From contig CAWZYM010000140.1 of assembly GCA_963966185.1 (NCBI GenBank), forward strand, positions 1 to 64,000: a stretch of DNA of 64,000 bases, given 5' to 3'. The stretch is from Rhabditoides inermis. Taxonomy: Eukaryota; Nematoda; Chromadorea; Rhabditida; Rhabditidae. Each line of letters starts with the position of its first letter. Within the stretch, counting starts at the first letter, position 1. The position numbers were made by a program, and so were the translations under genes. Below the pieces are notes generated by a model. The model had not been told where the DNA came from, searched no databases, and saw only the letters and a list, made by a program, of their open reading frames with translations. Of this stretch, positions 46,558 to 59,538 are shown piece after piece.

Positions 46558-47669
46558 GTGCAGGTTTTGCCAATTTTCCTCTCCCTAGGCAGGGGCCACA
46601 AGTGTTTTAATGTGATGGAACAAACGTCTTGAGTGTTGTCGTGCAGGTTATGCCGTTTTACCTTGTCCTTGGTTGGAACCACGAGTGTTGCAATATATGA
46701 GAACAAACATCTGCAGTGTTGTAGTGCAGGTTCTGCCAACTTTCCCAATCCTTGGTAGGAGTCACGAGTGTTGCAATATATGAGAAGAAACCTCTGAAGT
46801 GTTGTAGTGCAGGTTTTGCCAATTTTCCTTGTTCTTAGTAGGGACCATGAATACTTTATTGTATTGGGACAAGCTTTTGGCGTGTTTTTGTGCAGGTTTT
46901 GCCAACTTTCCTTGTCCTTGGTAAGGAAACGGAAAGTCGTATTATATCGTGACAAGCCTCTGGAGTGTTGTCGTGCAGGTTTTTCCAATTTTCCTTGTCC
47001 TTGGTTGGAACCACGAGTGTTGCAATATATGAGAACAAACATCTGCAGTGTTGTAGTGCAGGTTTTGCCAATTTTACTTGTCTTTGTTAGGAGCCACGAG
47101 TGTTGCAATATATGAGAACAAACCTATGAAGTGTTGTAGTGCAGGTTTTGCCAATTTTACTTGTCTTTGTTAGGAGCCACGAGTGTTGCAATATATGAGA
47201 ACAAACCTATGAAGTGTTGTAGTGCAGGTTTTGCCAACTTTCCTTGTCCTTGGTAAGGAAACGGAAAGTCGTATTATATCGTGACAAGCCTCTGGAGTGT
47301 TGTCGTGCAGGTTTTTCCAATTTTCCTTGTCCTTGGTAAGAGAAAGGAAAGTCGTATTATATCGTGACAAGCCTCTGGACAGTTGTCGTGCAAGTTTTGC
47401 CAATTTTCCTTGTCCTTGTCAGGAGCCACGAGTGATGCAATATATGAATATATGAGAACAAACCTCTGAAGTGTTGTAGTGCAGGTTTTGCTAATTTTCG
47501 TTTCCTTTGTCCTTGAATAGGAGCACGAATACTTTATTGTATTGGGGCAAATTTCTGAGGTGTTGTAGTGCAGGTTTTGCCAGCTTTCCTTGTCCTTGGT
47601 AAGAGCCACGAGTGTAGCAATATATGAGAACAAACCTATGAAGTGTTTTAGTGCAGGTTTTGCCAACTT

Positions 47670-50600
47670 TCCTTGTCTTTGGTAGGGGTAAGGAAAGTCG
47701 TATTATGTCGTGACAAGCCTCTGGAATGTTGTCGTGCAGGTTTTGCCATTTTTCCTTGTCCTTGTTAGGAGCCACGAGTGTTTTCATGTATTGGAACAAA
47801 CGTCTGAAGTGTTGTCGTGCAGGTTTTGCCAATTTTCCTTGTCCTTATTAGGAGCCACGAGTGTTTTAATGTATTGGAACAAACGTCTGGAGTGTTGTAG
47901 TGCAGGTTTTGCCAATTCTTCTTGTCCTTGGTAGGGGAAAGGAAAGTCGTATTATAACGTGAAAAGCCTCTGGACAGTTGTCGTGCAGGTTTCGCCAATT
48001 TTCCTTGTCCTTGTTAGGAGCCACGAGTGTTGCAATATATGAGAACAAACCTCTGAAGTGTTGTAGTGCAGGTTTTGCTAATTTTCGTTTTCTTTGTCTT
48101 TAAATGAGACCACGAATACTTTATTGTAGTGGGACAAATTTCTGAGGTGTTGTAGTGCAGGTTTTGCCAATTTTCCTTGTATTTGGTAGGGACTAGGAAA
48201 GTTTTATTCCATCGTGACAAGCCTCTGGAATGTTGTCGTGCAGGTTTTGCCAATTTTCCTTGTCCTTGTTAGGAGCCACGAGTGTTGCAATATATGAGAA
48301 CAAACCTATAAAGTGTTGTAGTGCAGGTTTTGCCAACTTTCCTTGTCCTTGGTAAGGGAGAGGAAAGTCGTATTATATCGTGACAAGCCTCTGGAATGTT
48401 GTCGTGCAGGTTTTGCCAATTTTCCTTGTCCTTGTTAGGAGCCACGAGTGTTGCAATATTTGAGAACAAACCTCTGAAGTGTTGTAGTGCAGGTTTTGCT
48501 AATTTTCGTTTTCTTTGTCCTCAAATGAGACCACGAATACTTTATTGTAGTGGGACAAATTTCTGAGGTGTTGTAGTGCAGGTTTTGCCAATTTTCCTTG
48601 TATTTGGTAGGGACTAGGAAAGTTTTATTCCATCGTGACAAGCCTCTGGAATGTTGTCGTGCAGGTTTTGCCATTTTTCCTTGTCCTTGTTAGGAGCCAC
48701 GAGTGTTGCAATATATGAGAGCAAACCTATGAAGTGTTGTAGTGCAGGTTTTGCCAACTTTCCTTGTCCTTGGTAGGAGTAAGGAAAGTCGTATTATATT
48801 GTGACAAGTCTCTGGAGTGTTGTCGTGCAGGTTTTGCCAATTTTCCTTGTTCTTAGTAGGGACCATGAATACTTTATTGTATTGGGACAAGCTTTTGGCG
48901 TGTTTTTGTGCAGGTTTAGCCAAATTTCCCTGTCCTTGGTAGGAGAAAGGAAAGTTGTATTCCAGCGTGACAAGTTTCTGGTGTGTTGTCGTGCAGGTTT
49001 TGCCAATTTTCCGTGTCCTTGGTAGGGGAAAGGAAAGTCGTATCATATCGTAACGAGCCTCTGGAATGTTGTCGTGCAGGTTTTGCCAACTTTCCTTGTC
49101 CTTGGTAGGGATAAGGAAAGTCGTATTATATCGTGACAAGTCTCTGGAGTGTTGTCGTGCAGGTTTTGCCAATTTTCCTTGTTCTTGTTAGGAGCCACGA
49201 GTGTTTTGATGTCTTGGAACAAACGTCTTGAGTGTTGTCGTGCAGGTTTTGCCGTTTTACCTTGTCCTTGGTTGGAACCACGAGTGTTGCAATATATGAG
49301 AACAAACATCTGCAGTGTTGTGGTGCAGGTTCTGCCAACTTTCCCAGTCCTTGGTAGGAGTCACGAGTGTTGCAACATATGAGAACAAACCTCTGAAGTG
49401 TTGTAGTGCAGGTTTTGCCAATTTTCCTCGTCTTTAGTAGGGACCACGATTACTTTATTGTATTGGGACAAGCCTCTGGAGTGTTGTCGTGCAGGTTTTG
49501 CCAATTTTCTTTGTCCTTGGTAGGGGAAAGGAAAGTCGTATTATATCGTGACAAGCCTCTGGACAGTTGTCGTGCAGGTTTTGCCAATTTTCCTTGTCCT
49601 TGTTAGGAGCCACGAGTGTTGCAATATTCGAAACAAACCTATGAAGTGTTGTAGTGCAGGTTTTGCCAACTTTCCTTGTCCTTGTTAGGAGCCACGAGTG
49701 TTTTAATGTATTGGAACAAACGTCTGGAGTGTTGTCGTGCAGGTTTTGCCAATTTTCCTTGTTCTTGTTAGGAGCCACGAGTGTTTTGATGTATTGGAAC
49801 AAACGTCTGGAGTGTTGTCGTGCAGGTTTTGCCAATTTTCCTTGTCCTTGGTAGGGGAAAGGAAAGTTGTATTCCAGCGTGACAAGTCTCTGGTGTGTTG
49901 TCGTGCAGGTTTTGCGAATTTTCCTTTTTCTTTGCAGGAGGCACGAGTGTTTTAATGTATTGGAACGAACGTCTGAAGTGTTGTCGTGCAGGTTTTGCCA
50001 ATTTTCCGTGTCTTTGGTAGGGGAAAGGAAAGTCGTATTATATCGTGACAAGCCTCTGGAGTGTTGTCGTGCAGGTTTTGCCAATTTTCCTTGTCCTTGT
50101 TAGGAGCCACGAGTGTTGCAATTTATGAGAACAAACCTATGAAGTGTTGTAGTGCAGGTTTTGCCAACTTTCCTTGTCCTTGGTACGGGAAAGGAAAGTC
50201 GTATTATATCGTGACAAGCCTCTGGAATGTTGTCGTGCAGGTTTTGCCAATTTTCCTTGTCCTTGTTAGGAGCCACGAGTGTTTTAATGTATTTGAACAA
50301 ACGTCTGGAGTGTTGTCGTGCAGGGTTTGCCAACTTTCCTTGTCCTTGGTAAGGGAAAGGAAAGTCGTATTATATCGTGACAAGCCTCTGGAGTGTTGTC
50401 GTGCAGGTTTTGCCAATTTTCCTTGTCCTTGGTAGAGGAAAAGAAAGTCGTATTATATCGTGACAAGCCTCTGGACAGTTGTCGTGCAGGTTTTGCCAAT
50501 TTTCCTTGTCCTTGTTAGGAGCCACGAGTGTTGCAATATATAAGAACAAACCTCTGGAGTGTTGTCGTGCAGGTTTTGTCAATTTTCCTGATTCTTGGTA

Positions 50601-53600
50601 AGAGCCACGAGTGTTGCAATATATGAGAACAAACCTATGAAGTGTTGTAGTGCAGGTTTTGCCAACTTTCCTTGTCCTTGGTAGGGGTAAGGAAAGTCGT
50701 ATTATATCGTGACAAGTCTCTGGAGTGTTGTCGTGCAGGTTTTGCAAGTTTTCCTCTCCCTAGGCAGGGGCCACAAGTGTTTTAATGTATTGGAACAAAC
50801 GTCTTGAGTGTTGTCGTGCAGGTTTTGCCGTTTTACCTTGTTCTTGGTTGGAACCACGAGTGCTGCAATATATGAGAACAAACATCTGCAGTGTTGTAGT
50901 GCAGGTTCTGCCAACTTTCCCAGTCCTTGGTAGAAGTCACGAGTGTTGCAATATATGAGAAGAAACCTCTGAAGTGTTGTAGTGCAGGTTTTGCCAATTT
51001 TCCTTTTTCTTTGCAGGGGCCACGAGTGTTTTAATGTATTGGAACAAACGTCTGGAGTGCTGTCGTGCAGGTTTTGCCAATTTTCCGTGTCCTTGGTAGG
51101 GGAAAGGAAAGTCGTATTATATCGTGACAAGCCTCTGGAGTGTTGTCGTGCAGGTTTTGCCAATTTTCCTTGTATTTGGTAGGGGAAAGGAAAGTCGTAT
51201 TTTATCGTGACAAGCCTCTGGAATGTTGTCGTGTGGGTTTTGCCAATTTTCCTTGTCCTTGCTAGGAGCCACGAGTGTTGCAATATATGAATATATGAGA
51301 ACACACCTATGAAGTGTTGTAGTGCAGGTTTTGCCAACTTTCCTTGTCTTTGGTAGGGGTAAGGAAAGTCGTATTATGTCGTGACAAGCCTCTGGAATGT
51401 TGTCGTGCAGGTTTTGCCAATTTTCCTTGTCCTTGTTAGGAGCCACGAGTGTTTTCATGTATTGGAACAAACGTCTGGAGTGTTGTCATGCAGGTTTTGC
51501 CAATTTTCCTTGTCCTTGTTAGGAGCCACGAGTGTTTTAATGTATTGGAACAAACGTCTGGAGTGTTGTCGTGCAGGTTTTGCCAATTTTCCTTGTTCTT
51601 GTTAGGAGCCACGAGTGTTTTGATGTATTGGAACAAACGTCTGGAGTGTTGTCGTGCAGGTTTTGCCAATTTTCCTTGTCCTTGGTAGGGGAAAGGAAAG
51701 TTGTATTCCAGCGTGACAAGTCTCTGGTGTGTTGTCGTGCAGGTTTTGCGAATTTTCCTTTTTCTTTGCAGGAGGCACGAGTGTTTTAATGTATTGGAAC
51801 GAACGTCTGAAGTGTTGTCGTGCAGGTTTTGCCAAATTTCCGTGTCTTTGGTAGGGGAAAGGAAAGTCGTATTATATCGTGACAAGCCTCTGGAGTGTTG
51901 TCGTGCAGGTTTTGCCAATTTTCCTTGTCCTTGTTAGGAGCCACGAGTGTTGCAATTTATGAGAACAAACCTATGAAGTGTTGTAGTGCAGGTTTTGCCA
52001 ACTTTCCTTGTCCTTGGTACGGGAAAGGAAAGTCGTATTATATCGTGACAAGCCTCTGGAATGTTGTCGTGCAGGTTTTGCCAATTTTCCTTGTCCTTGT
52101 TAGGAGCCACGAGTGTTTTAATGTATTTGAACAAACGTCTGGAGTGTTGTTGTGCAGGGTTTGCCAACTTTCCTTGTCCTTGGTAAGGGAAAGGAAAGTC
52201 GTATTATATCGTGACAAGCCTCTGGAGTGTTGTCGTGCAGGTTTTGCCAATTTTCCTTGTCCTTGGTAGAGGAAAAGAAAGTCGTATTATATCGTGACAA
52301 GCCTCTGGACAGTTGTCGTGCAGGTTTTGCCAATTTTCCTTGTCCTTGTTAGGAGCCACGAGTGTTGCAATATATAAGAACAAACCTCTGGAGTGTTGTC
52401 GTGCAGGTTTTGTCAATTTTCCTGATTCTTGGTAAGAGCCACGAGTGTTGCAATATATGAGAAAAAAACCTATGAAGTGTTGTAGTGCAGGTTTTGCCAA
52501 CTTTCCTTGTCCTTGGTAGGGGTAAGGAAAGTCGTATTATATCGTGACAAGTCTCTGGAGTGTTGTCGTGCAGGTTTTGCAAGTTTTCCTCTCCCTAGGC
52601 AGGGGCCACAAGTGTTTTAATGTGATGGAACAAACGTCTTGAGTGTTGTCGTGCAGGTTTTGCCGTTTTACCTTGTTCTTGGTTGGAACCACGAGTGCTG
52701 CAATATATGAGAACAAACATCTGCAGTGTTGTAGTGCAGGTTCTGCCAACTTTCCCAGTCCTTGGTAGAAGTCACGAGTGTTGCAATATATGAGAAGAAA
52801 CCTCTGAAGTGTTGTAGTGCAGGTTTTGCCAATTTTCCTTTTTCTTTGCAGGGGCCACGAGTGTTTTAATGTATTGGAACAAACGTCTGGAGTGCTGTCG
52901 TGCAGGTTTTGCCAATTTTCCGTGTCCTTGGTAGGGGAAAGGAAAGTCGTATTATATCGTGACAAGCCTCTGAAGTGTTGTCGTGCAGGTTTTGCCAATT
53001 TTCCTTGTGTTTGGTAGGGGAAAGGAAAGTCGTATTTTATCGTGACAAGCCTCTGGAATGTTGTCGTGCAGGTTTTGCCAAATTTACTTGTCCTTGTTAG
53101 GAGCCACGAGTGTTGCATAATATGAATATATGAGAACACACCTATGAAGTGTTTTAGTGCAGGTTTTGCCAACTTTCCTTGTCTTTGGTAGGGGTAAGGA
53201 AAGTCGTATTATGTCGTGACAAGCCTCTGGAATGTTGTCGTGCAGGTTTTGCCATTTTTCCTTGTCCTTGTTAGGAGCCACGAGTGTTTTCATGTATTGG
53301 AACAAACGTCTGAAGTGTTGTCGTGCAGGTTTTGCCAATTTTCCTTGTCCTTATTAGGAGCCACGAGTGTTTTAATGTATTGGAACAAACGTCTGGAGTG
53401 TTGTAGTGCAGGTTTTGCCAATTCTTCTTGTCCTTGGTAGGGGAAAGGAAAGTCGTATTATAACGTGAAAAGCCTCTGGACAGTTGTCGTGCAGGTTTCG
53501 CCAATTTTCCTTGTCCTTGTTAGGAGCCACGAGTGTTGCAATATATGAGAACAAACCTCTGAAGTGTTGTAGTGCAGGTTTTGCTAATTTTCGTTTTCTT

Positions 53601-54720
53601 TGTCTTTAAATGAGACCACGAATACTTTATTGTAGTGGGACAAATTTCTGAGGTGTTGTAGTGCAGGTTTTGCCAATTTTCCTTGTATTTGGTAGGGACT
53701 AGGAAAGTTTTATTCCATCGTGACAAGCCTCTGGAATGTTGTCGTGCAGGTTTTGCCAATTTTCCTTGTCCTTGTTAGGAGCCACGAGTGTTGCAATATA
53801 TGAGAACAAACCTATAAAGTGTTGTAGTGCAGGTTTTGCCAACTTTCCTTGTCCTTGGTAAGGGAGAGGAAAGTCGTATTATATCGTGACAAGCCTCTGG
53901 AATGTTGTCGTGCAGGTTTTGCCAATTTTCCTTGTCCTTGTTAGGAGCCACGAGTGTTGCAATATTTGAGAACAAACCTCTGAAGTGTTGTAGTGCAGGT
54001 TTTGCTAATTTTCGTTTTCTTTGTCCTCAAATGAGACCACGAATACTTTATTGTAGTGGGACAAATTTCTGAGGTGTTGTAGTGCAGGTTTTGCCAATTT
54101 TCCTTGTATTTGGTAGGGACTAGGAAAGTTTTATTCCATCGTGACAAGCCTCTGGAATGTTGTCGTGCAGGTTTTGCCATTTTTCCTTGTCCTTGTTAGG
54201 AGCCACGAGTGTTGCAATATATGAGAGCAAACCTATGAAGTGTTGTAGTGCAGGTTTTGCCAACTTTCCTTGTCCTTGGTAGGAGTAAGGAAAGTCGTAT
54301 TATATTGTGACAAGTCTCTGGAGTGTTGTCGTGCAGGTTTTGCCAATTTTCCTTGTTCTTAGTAGGGACCATGAATACTTTATTGTATTGGGACAAGCTT
54401 TTGGCGTGTTTTTGTGCAGGTTTAGCCAAATTTCCCTGTCCTTGGTAGGAGAAAGGAAAGTTGTATTCCAGCGTGACAAGTTTCTGGTGTGTTGTCGTGC
54501 AGGTTTTGCCAATTTTCCGTGTCCTTGGTAGGGGAAAGGAAAGTCGTATCATATCGTAACGAGCCTCTGGAATGTTGTCGTGCAGGTTTTGCCAACTTTC
54601 CTTGTCCTTGGTAGGGATAAGGAAAGTCGTATTATATCGTGACAAGTCTCTGGAGTGTTGTCGTGCAGGTTTGGCAAGTTTTCCTTCTCTAGGCAGGGGC
54701 CACAAGTGTTTTAATGTCTT
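47670..54720 (+). repeat. segment duplicated at 5,506 bp
   Basis: About 47,670-49,155 matches about 53,176-54,661, including the D module at 48,867 and 54,373. Part of it matches a third copy at about 61,240-62,470 (offset 12,584 bp from 48.7 kb). Confidence 0.82.
49690..53110 (+). repeat. 1,834-bp HOR, two copies
   Basis: About 49,690-51,275 matches about 51,524-53,110. The offset changes from 1,834 to 1,835 near 52,462, where GAGAAAAAAACC has one extra A. Shared variants include GGAACGAACGTC and GGTACGGGAAAGG. A further partial copy occurs at about 54,720-55,200, and another at about 62,7xx-63,2xx. Confidence 0.85.
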
Positions 54721-55528
54721 GGAACGAACGTCTGAAGTGTTGTCGTGCAGGTTTTGCCAAATTTCCGTGTCTTTGGTAGGGGAAAGGAAAGTCGTATTAT
54801 ATCGTGACAAGCCTCTGGAGTGTTGTCGTGCAGGTTTTGCCAATTTTCCTTGTCCTTGTTAGGAGCCACGAGTGTTGCAATTTATGAGAACAAACCTATG
54901 AAGTGTTGTAGTGCAGGTTTTGCCAACTTTCCTTGTCCTTGGTACGGGAAAGGAAAGTCGTATTATATCGTGACAAGCCTCTGGAATGTTGTCGTGCAGG
55001 TTTTGCCAATTTTCCTTGTCCTTGTTAGGAGCCACGAGTGTTTTAATGTATTTGAACAAACGTCTGGAGTGTTGTCGTGCAGGGTTTGCCAACTTTCCTT
55101 GTCCTTGGTAAGGGAAAGGAAAGTCGTATTATATCGTGACAAGCCTCTGGAGTGTTGTCGTGCAGGTTTTGCCAATTTTCCTTGTCCTTGGTAGGGGAAA
55201 AGAAAGTCGTATTATATCGTGACAAGCCTCTGGACAGTTGTCGTGCAGGTTTTGCCAATTTTCCTTGTCCTTGGTAGGAGTCACGAGTGTTGCAATATAT
55301 GAAAAGAAACCTCTGAAGTGTTGTAGTGCAGGTTTTGCCAATTTTCCTTGTTCTTAGTAGGGACCATGAATACTTTATTGTATTGGGACAAGCTTTTGGC
55401 GTGTTTTTGTGCAGGTTTATCCAAATTTCCCTGTCCTTGGTAGGAGAAAGGAAAGTTGTATTCCAGCGTGACAAGTTTCTGGTGTGTTGTCGTGCATGTT
55501 TTGCGAATTTTCCTTTTTCTTTGCAGGG

Positions 55529-58500
55529 GCCACGAGTGTTTTAATGTATTGGAACAAACGTCTGGAGTGTTGTCGTGCAGGTTTTGCCAACTTTCCTTGT
55601 CCTTGGTAAGGGAAAGGAAAGTCGTATTATATCGTGACAAGCCTCTGGAGTGTTGTCGTGCAGGTTTTGCCAATTTTCCTTGTCCTTGGTAGGGGAAAGG
55701 AAAGTCGTATTATATCGTGACAAGCCTCTGAACAGTTGTCGTGCAGGTTTTGCCAATTTTCCTTGTCCTTGTTAGAAGCCACGAGTGTTGCAACATATGA
55801 GAACAAACCTATGGAGTGTTGTAGTGCAGGTTTTGCCAACTTTCCTTGTAATTGGTAGGAGTAAGGAAAGTCGTATTATATTGTGACAAGTCTCTGGAGT
55901 GTTGTCGTGCAGGTTTTGCAAGTTTTCCTCTCCCTAGGCAGGGGCCACAAGTGTTTTAATGTATTGGAACAAACGTCTTGAGTGTTGTCGTGCAGGTTTT
56001 GCCGTTTTACCTTGTCCTTGGTTGGAACCACGAGTGTTGCAATTTATGAGAACAAACATCTGCAGTGTTGTAGTGCAGGTTCTGCCAACTTTCCCAGTCC
56101 TTGGTAGGAGTCACGAGTGTTGCAATATATGAGAAGAAACCTCTGAAGTGTTGTAGTGCAGGTTTTGCCAATTTTCCTTGTTCTTAGTAGGGACCATGAA
56201 TACTTTATTGTATTGGGACAAGCTTTTGGCGTGTTTTTGTGCAGGTTTATCCAAATTTCCCTGTCCTTGGTAGGAGAAAGGAAAGTTGTATTCCAGCGTG
56301 ACAAGTTTCTGGTGTGTTGTCGTGCATGTTTTGCGAATTTTCCTTTTTCTTTGCAGGGGCCACGAGTGTTTTAATGTATTGGAACAAACGTCTGGAGTGT
56401 TGTCGTGCAGGTTTTGCCAATTTTCCGTGTCCTTGGTAGGGGGAAGGAAAGTCGTATTATATCGTGAGAAGCCTCTGGACAGTTGTCGTGCAGGTTTTGC
56501 CAATTTTCCTTGTCCTTGTTAGGAGCCACGAGTGTTGCAATATATGAGAACAAACCTCTGAAGTGTTGTAGTGCAGGTTTCGCTATTTTTCGTTTTCTTT
56601 GTCCTTAAATGAGACCACGAATACTTTATTGTAGTGGGACAATTTTCTGATGTGTTGTAGTGCAGGTTTTGCTAAATTTCCTTGTCTTTGGTAGGGACTA
56701 GGAAAGTTTTATTCCATCGTGACAAGCCTCTGGAATGTTGTCGTGCAGGTTTTGCCAATTTTCCTTGTCCTTGTTAAGAGCCACGAGTGTTGCAATATAT
56801 GAGAACAAACCTATAAAGTGTTGTAGTGCAGGTTTTGCCAACTTTCCTTGTCTTTTGTAGGGGAAAGAAACGTCGTATTATATCGTGACAAGCCTCTGGA
56901 ATGTTGTCGTGCAGGTTTTGCCAATTTTCCTTGTCCTTGTTAGGAGCCACGAGTGTTTTAATGTATTGGAACAAACGTCTGGAGTGTTGTCGTGCAGGTT
57001 TTGCCGATTTTCCTTGTCCTTGGTAGGAGCCACGAGTGTTGCAATATATAAGAACAAACCTCTGGAGTGTTGTCGTGCAGGTTTTGTCAATTTTCCTGGT
57101 TCTTGGTAGGAGCCACGAGTGTTGCAATATATGAGAACAAACCTATGTAGTGTTGTAGTGCAGGTTTTGCCAACTTTCCTTGTCCTTGGTAGGGGAAAGG
57201 AAAGTCGTATTATATCGTGACAAGCCTCTGGAATGTTGTCGTGCAGGTTTTGCCAATTTTCCTTGTCCTTGTTAGGAGCCACGAGTGTTTTAATGTATTG
57301 GAACAAACGTCTGGAGTGTTGTCGTGCAGGTTTTGCCAACTTTCCTTGTCCTTGGTAAGGGAAAGGAAAGTCGTATTATATCGTGACAAGCCTCTGGAGT
57401 GTTGTCGTGCAGGTTTTGCCAATTTTCCTTGTCCTTGGTAGGGGAAAGGAAAGTCGTATTATATCGTGACAAGCCTCTGAACAGTTGTCGTGCAGGTTTT
57501 GCCAATTTTCCTTGTCCTTGTTAGAAGCCACGAGTGTTGCAACATATGAGAACAAACCTATGGAGTGTTGTAGTGCAGGTTTTGCCAACTTTCCTTGTAA
57601 TTGGTAGGAGTAAGGAAAGTCGTATTATATTGTGACAAGTCTCTGGAGTGTTGTCGTGCAGGTTTTGCAAGTTTTCCTCTCCCTAGGCAGGGGCCACAAG
57701 TGTTTTAATGTATTGGAACAAACGTCTTGAGTGTTGTCGTGCAGGTTTTGCCGTTTTACCTTGTCCTTGGTTGGAACCACGAGTGTTGCAATTTATGAGA
57801 ACAAACATCTGCAGTGTTGTAGTGCAGGTTCTGCCAACTTTCCCAGTCCTTGGTAGGAGTCACGAGTGTTGCAATATATGAGAAGAAACCTCTGAAGTGT
57901 TGTAGTGCAGGTTTTGCCAATTTTCCTTGTTCTTAGTAGGGACCATGAATACTTTATTGTATTGGGACAAGCTTTTGGCGTGTTTTTGTGCAGGTTTATC
58001 CAAATTTCCCTGTCCTTGGTAGGAGAAAGGAAAGTTGTATTCCAGCGTGACAAGTTTCTGGTGTGTTGTCGTGCATGTTTTGCGAATTTTCCTTTTTCTT
58101 TGCAGGGGCCACGAGTGTTTTAATGTATTGGAACAAACGTCTGGAGTGTTGTCGTGCAGGTTTTGCCAATTTTCCGTGTCCTTGGTAGGGGGAAGGAAAG
58201 TCGTATTATATCGTGAGAAGCCTCTGGACAGTTGTCGTGCAGGTTTTGCCAATTTTCCTTGTCCTTGTTAGGAGCCACGAGTGTTGCAATATATGAGAAC
58301 AAACCTCTGAAGTGTTGTAGTGCAGGTTTCGCTATTTTTCGTTTTCTTTGTCCTTAAATGAGACCACGAATACTTTATTGTAGTGGGACAATTTTCTGAT
58401 GTGTTGTAGTGCAGGTTTTGCTAAATTTCCTTGTCTTTGGTAGGGACTAGGAAAGTTTTATTCCATCGTGACAAGCCTCTGGAATGTTGTCGTGCAGGTT

Positions 58501-59538
58501 TTGCCAATTTTCCTTGTCCTTGTTAAGAGCCACGAGTGTTGCAATATATGAGAACAAACCTATAAAGTGTTGTAGTGCAGGTTTTGCCAACTTTCCTTGT
58601 CTTTTGTAGGGGAAAGAAACGTCGTATTATATCGTGACAAGCCTCTGGAATGTTGTCGTGCAGGTTTTGCCAATTTTCCTTGTCCTTGTTAGGAGCCACG
58701 AGTGTTTTAATGTATTGGAACAAACGTCTGGAGTGTTGTCGTGCAGGTTTTGCCGATTTTCCTTGTCCTTGGTAGGAGCCACGAGTGTTGCAATATATAA
58801 GAACAAACCTCTGGAGTGTTGTCGTGCAGGTTTTGTCAATTTTCCTGGTTCTTGGTAGGAGCCACGAGTGTTGCAATATATGAGAACAAACCTATGTAGT
58901 GTTGTAGTGCAGGTTTTGCCAACTTTCCTTGTCCTTGGTAGGGGAAAGGAAAGTCGTATTATATCGTGACAAGCCTCTGGAATGTTGTCGTGCAGGTTTT
59001 GCCAATTTTCCTTGTCCTTGTTAGGAGCCACGAGTGTTTTAATGTATTGGAACAAACGTCTGGAGTGTTGTCGTGCAGGTTTTGCCAACTTTCCTTGTCC
59101 TTGGTAAGGGAAAGGAAAGTCGTATTATATCGTGACAAGCCTCTGGAGTGTTGTCGTGCAGGTTTTGCCAATTTTCCTTGTCCTTGGTAGGGGAAAGGAA
59201 AGTCGTATTATATCGTGACAAGCCTCTGAACAGTTGTCGTGCAGGTTTTGCCAATTTTCCTTGTCCTTGTTAGAAGCCACGAGTGTTGCAACATATGAGA
59301 ACAAACCTATGGAGTGTTGTAGTGCAGGTTTTGCCAACTTTTCTTGTAATTGGTAGGAGTAAGGAAAGTCGTATTATATTGTGACAAGTCTCTGGAGTGT
59401 TGTCGTGCAGGTTTTGCAAGTTTTCCTCTCCCTAGGCAGGGGCCACAAGTGTTTTAATGTATTGGAACAAACGTCTTGAGTGTTGTCGTGCAGGTTTTGC
59501 CGTTTTACCTTGTCCTTGGTTGGAACCACGAGTGTTGC
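55529..59538 (+). repeat. 1,749-bp HOR, two full copies and a partial third
   Basis: Boxes at 55,575, 57,324 and 59,073 are 1,749 bp apart, which equals twenty 83-bp monomers plus one 89-bp monomer. All carry the rare TTGTAATTGGTAGGAG variant (about 55,846, 57,595 and 59,344). The third copy differs by a single base there (CTTTTCTTG against CTTTCCTTG) and diverges at about 59,539 (GCAATATATG against GCAATTTATG). Confidence 0.92.
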
